The notes under the pieces are model-generated. The model searched no databases, was not told the DNA's origin, and worked only from the letters and a program-made list of their open reading frames with translations. A program made the position numbers and the translations under genes. Positions 5,841 through 7,049 of a stretch of 7,049 bases of DNA are shown here, in pieces. This stretch comes from Candidatus Latescibacteria bacterium 4484_107 (lineage in GTDB: Bacteria; Latescibacterota; 4484-107). The stretch spans positions 1 through 7,049 of the forward strand of contig MVCQ01000170.1 of assembly GCA_002059205.1 (NCBI GenBank), read 5' to 3'. Every line of letters starts with the position of its first letter. Position 1 is the first letter of the stretch.

Positions 5841-6669
5841 AGTAAAACACGGCCTGCTCAATCGTGAATCGGACGAATTCGCTGTACCGTTCGCCTCCGT
5901 ACCACCAGCCCCCGCGCACTCGCGAGGGTATCGTATAGCCGCCGAATGCCTGCTCCTCCCCGATGGCCACACCAAATGGGACGAACGCTTTGATGTCGTC
6001 TTTCCAGCGCGGCAACACCACTTCCTTCAGCCGCCCCTCTTCGTCTATGGTCAAAGTAAGCGGAGCAGTCAAATCATCTACGGTCAGCGTGACCTCGGCG
6101 TGAAGGCTATCCACCTCGTGCCAGACCGCACCATATTCTGGGAGAAACGCGGCGGGCAGCCAACACGACTCCCCGAGCAGACGTCCCGCCGCCGATCTGG
6201 CGATATCCGGATTGGAAGCGTTCACCATCGGAAACAGTCCAAGCAGGGCGACTCGCATGCGACCCTCGCCAGCGGCATAATGGTCCGTCACGCTCATGAA
6301 AACAGGGCCAGCCGCTTTGGCCTCGGCCTTCCAGATAAAGCCGCGCCCTGGCGTGAGTATCTGAGTGGCCTGAAGGGGCATCCACGGTCCATCATCTTTG
6401 GGCTTGATGGATCCTGACATCTTAAGTTCTACCCGCCGTGCCAACGGTGTACCGGACTGGATGGCATGCAGCAGATAGCGTTGCGCCAAATCAGGCAGCC
6501 CCTCGACCATTTCGGGAGAAAAAAGCGCTTCCGGCTTCCCCGAAATCTGAAGCGAACTCCAGATGCGGTTCATCCGGGAGTCGTCCACGAGACGCAATAC
6601 CCAGAACGCAACGACGGTCAGGAAAACAAGGACGGCCAAAGCGACCGTAAGGGTTCCGATGATTTTCAT
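5839..6669 (-). CDS. Membrane-anchored protein of uncharacterised family (DUF6544/DUF6920-like)
   Basis: The 276-residue protein has one N-terminal hydrophobic helix (about residues 3-26, MKIIGTLTVALAVLVFLTVV onward). This is followed by positively charged residues (R26, R32) and a soluble domain rich in beta strands. Recognisable blocks are GLPDLAQRYLLHAI (57-70), ILTPGRGFIWKAEAKA (104-119), GEGRMRVALLGLFPMVNAS (134-152), CWLPAAFLP (169-177) and VRGGWWYGGERYSEFVR (251-267). Together they match a widespread family without known function that I recall under DUF6544 or DUF6920; the accession names are from memory. I see no catalytic motif. ATG 6669 is chosen because AAGGAGGA lies about 10 nt upstream and the hydrophobic helix starts immediately. 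The gene sits alone, with hairpin-type sequences at both ends, and has no evident link to hydF downstream. Confidence 0.75.
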   Translation of the reverse strand: MKIIGTLTVALAVLVFLTVVAFWVLRLVDDSRMNRIWSSLQISGKPEALFSPEMVEGLPDLAQRYLLHAIQSGTPLARRVELKMSGSIKPKDDGPWMPLQATQILTPGRGFIWKAEAKAAGPVFMSVTDHYAAGEGRMRVALLGLFPMVNASNPDIARSAAGRLLGESCWLPAAFLPEYGAVWHEVDSLHAEVTLTVDDLTAPLTLTIDEEGRLKEVVLPRWKDDIKAFVPFGVAIGEEQAFGGYTIPSRVRGGWWYGGERYSEFVRFTIEQAVFY

Positions 6670-6723
6670 GATGGCATGTCCTCCTTAGCTCGGCGACGAT
6701 CAGCCTCCTCGTTTTTTCTGATA

Positions 6724-6756
6724 AACCTCCCGCAAGTTCCGAACTTGCGGGAGGTT
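6724..6756 (-). terminator. Perfect 16-bp inverted repeat, likely transcription terminator
   Basis: AACCTCCCGCAAGTTC (6724-6739) pairs without mismatch with 6741-6756 around a single central base, giving a very stable GC-rich hairpin whose physical loop would be 3-5 nt. It lies 9 nt after the stop of the upstream gene (6766). On the minus strand the stem runs into TTTATCAG, which provides only a short T-run. Termination in the minus direction fits its place between two same-strand genes. A dispersed palindromic repeat is an alternative. Confidence 0.6.
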
Positions 6757-6765
6757 GTCCGAATT

Positions 6766-7049
6766 TCACTGAGGGGGTATGTACTTCACCTGTATGGCCT
6801 CGACAATATCCAAAGCCGAGGTCAGGGTGTTTAGATCAGGATACACATCCCCGGTCTTACCCGATGGATGCCCATGCCCGACTTTTTCCAGAGCGGTCGA
6901 AGTCTCTGTTTCGCCGATCTCCAGAGTTCCTTCCCAGAGCATGGAGGGTTGGCCGGATCCCATCTTACCGCCGCTGTAGTTCGGATCGCCCACCACCAGC
7001 CCCTTTCGATAGTATTCGTTGAAATCCTTGGAGTGGTTGATCTCCGCCC
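6766..7049 (-). CDS. C-terminal part of an unrecognised protein
   Basis: The last 93-94 codons of a protein whose start lies beyond base 7049 are open in a single frame down to TGA at 6768-6766. The visible part begins AEINHSKDFNEYYRKGLVVG and contains DPNYSGGKMGSGQPSMLWEG, a HGHPSGKTGDVYPDLN stretch and a final helix-like TLTSALDIVEAIQVKYI. It is hydrophilic, glycine-rich and without cysteines or a membrane segment, compatible with a secreted or periplasmic protein. I cannot name the family. A GTG at 6996 could begin a 76-residue frame, but the reading frame is open and protein-like upstream of it and no ribosome-binding site precedes it, so a truncated longer gene is the better reading. The perfect hairpin after the stop marks the probable end of its transcript. 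Confidence 0.65.
   Translation of the reverse strand, partial: AEINHSKDFNEYYRKGLVVGDPNYSGGKMGSGQPSMLWEGTLEIGETETSTALEKVGHGHPSGKTGDVYPDLNTLTSALDIVEAIQVKYIPPQ

Overview
This 7 kb window reads as ordinary bacterial chromosome. Every gene I can support lies on the minus strand, so the order of transcription runs from high to low coordinates. An [FeFe]-hydrogenase maturation GTPase (HydF) and a formate-tetrahydrofolate ligase point to an anaerobic bacterium with hydrogen and one-carbon metabolism. Signal-peptide and membrane-anchored proteins are present. Two kinds of intergenic repeat motif resemble repeats I remember from environmental genomes such as the PVC group and Desulfobacterota. I cannot assign the phylum with confidence.

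Layout in the direction of transcription: (1) 7049-6766 is the C-terminal end of an unrecognised protein, followed by a perfect 16-bp-arm inverted repeat (6724-6756) that probably ends its transcript. (2) 6669-5839 encodes a 276-residue membrane-anchored protein of an uncharacterised family (DUF6544/DUF6920-like). (3) 5838-5667 is a 172-nt intergenic stretch with repeat-like motifs. (4) 5666-2535 is a tightly packed cluster: hydF, an Eis-like GNAT/SCP2 acetyltransferase starting in an ATGA overlap with hydF, and an exported phytase/SdiA-regulated-like protein starting inside the end of the acetyltransferase gene. (5) After 99 nt comes fhs (2435-726). (6) A strong hairpin (684-717) lies between fhs and the next unit. 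(7) A vapBC-type toxin-antitoxin pair follows, with a near-consensus sigma-70 promoter (620-648) and a TGATG junction; the toxin gene runs off the window at base 1.

How the genes fit together: HydF needs HydE and HydG, which are not here, so it is an orphan of its maturation set in this window. Fhs makes 10-formyl-tetrahydrofolate from formate and serves folate C1 metabolism or the methyl branch of the Wood-Ljungdahl pathway. The two genes between hydF and fhs look clearly lower in GC than their neighbours, as judged by eye. The toxin-antitoxin pair is a separate transcription unit.

I see no CRISPR array, transposase, rRNA or tRNA. No intergenic gap exceeds 300 nt. Nothing here amounts to a clear new system. 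The points most worth following are the hydF-acetyltransferase-exported protein cluster, the apparently shortened exported protein, and the repeat that supplies the possible GTG start of hydF.
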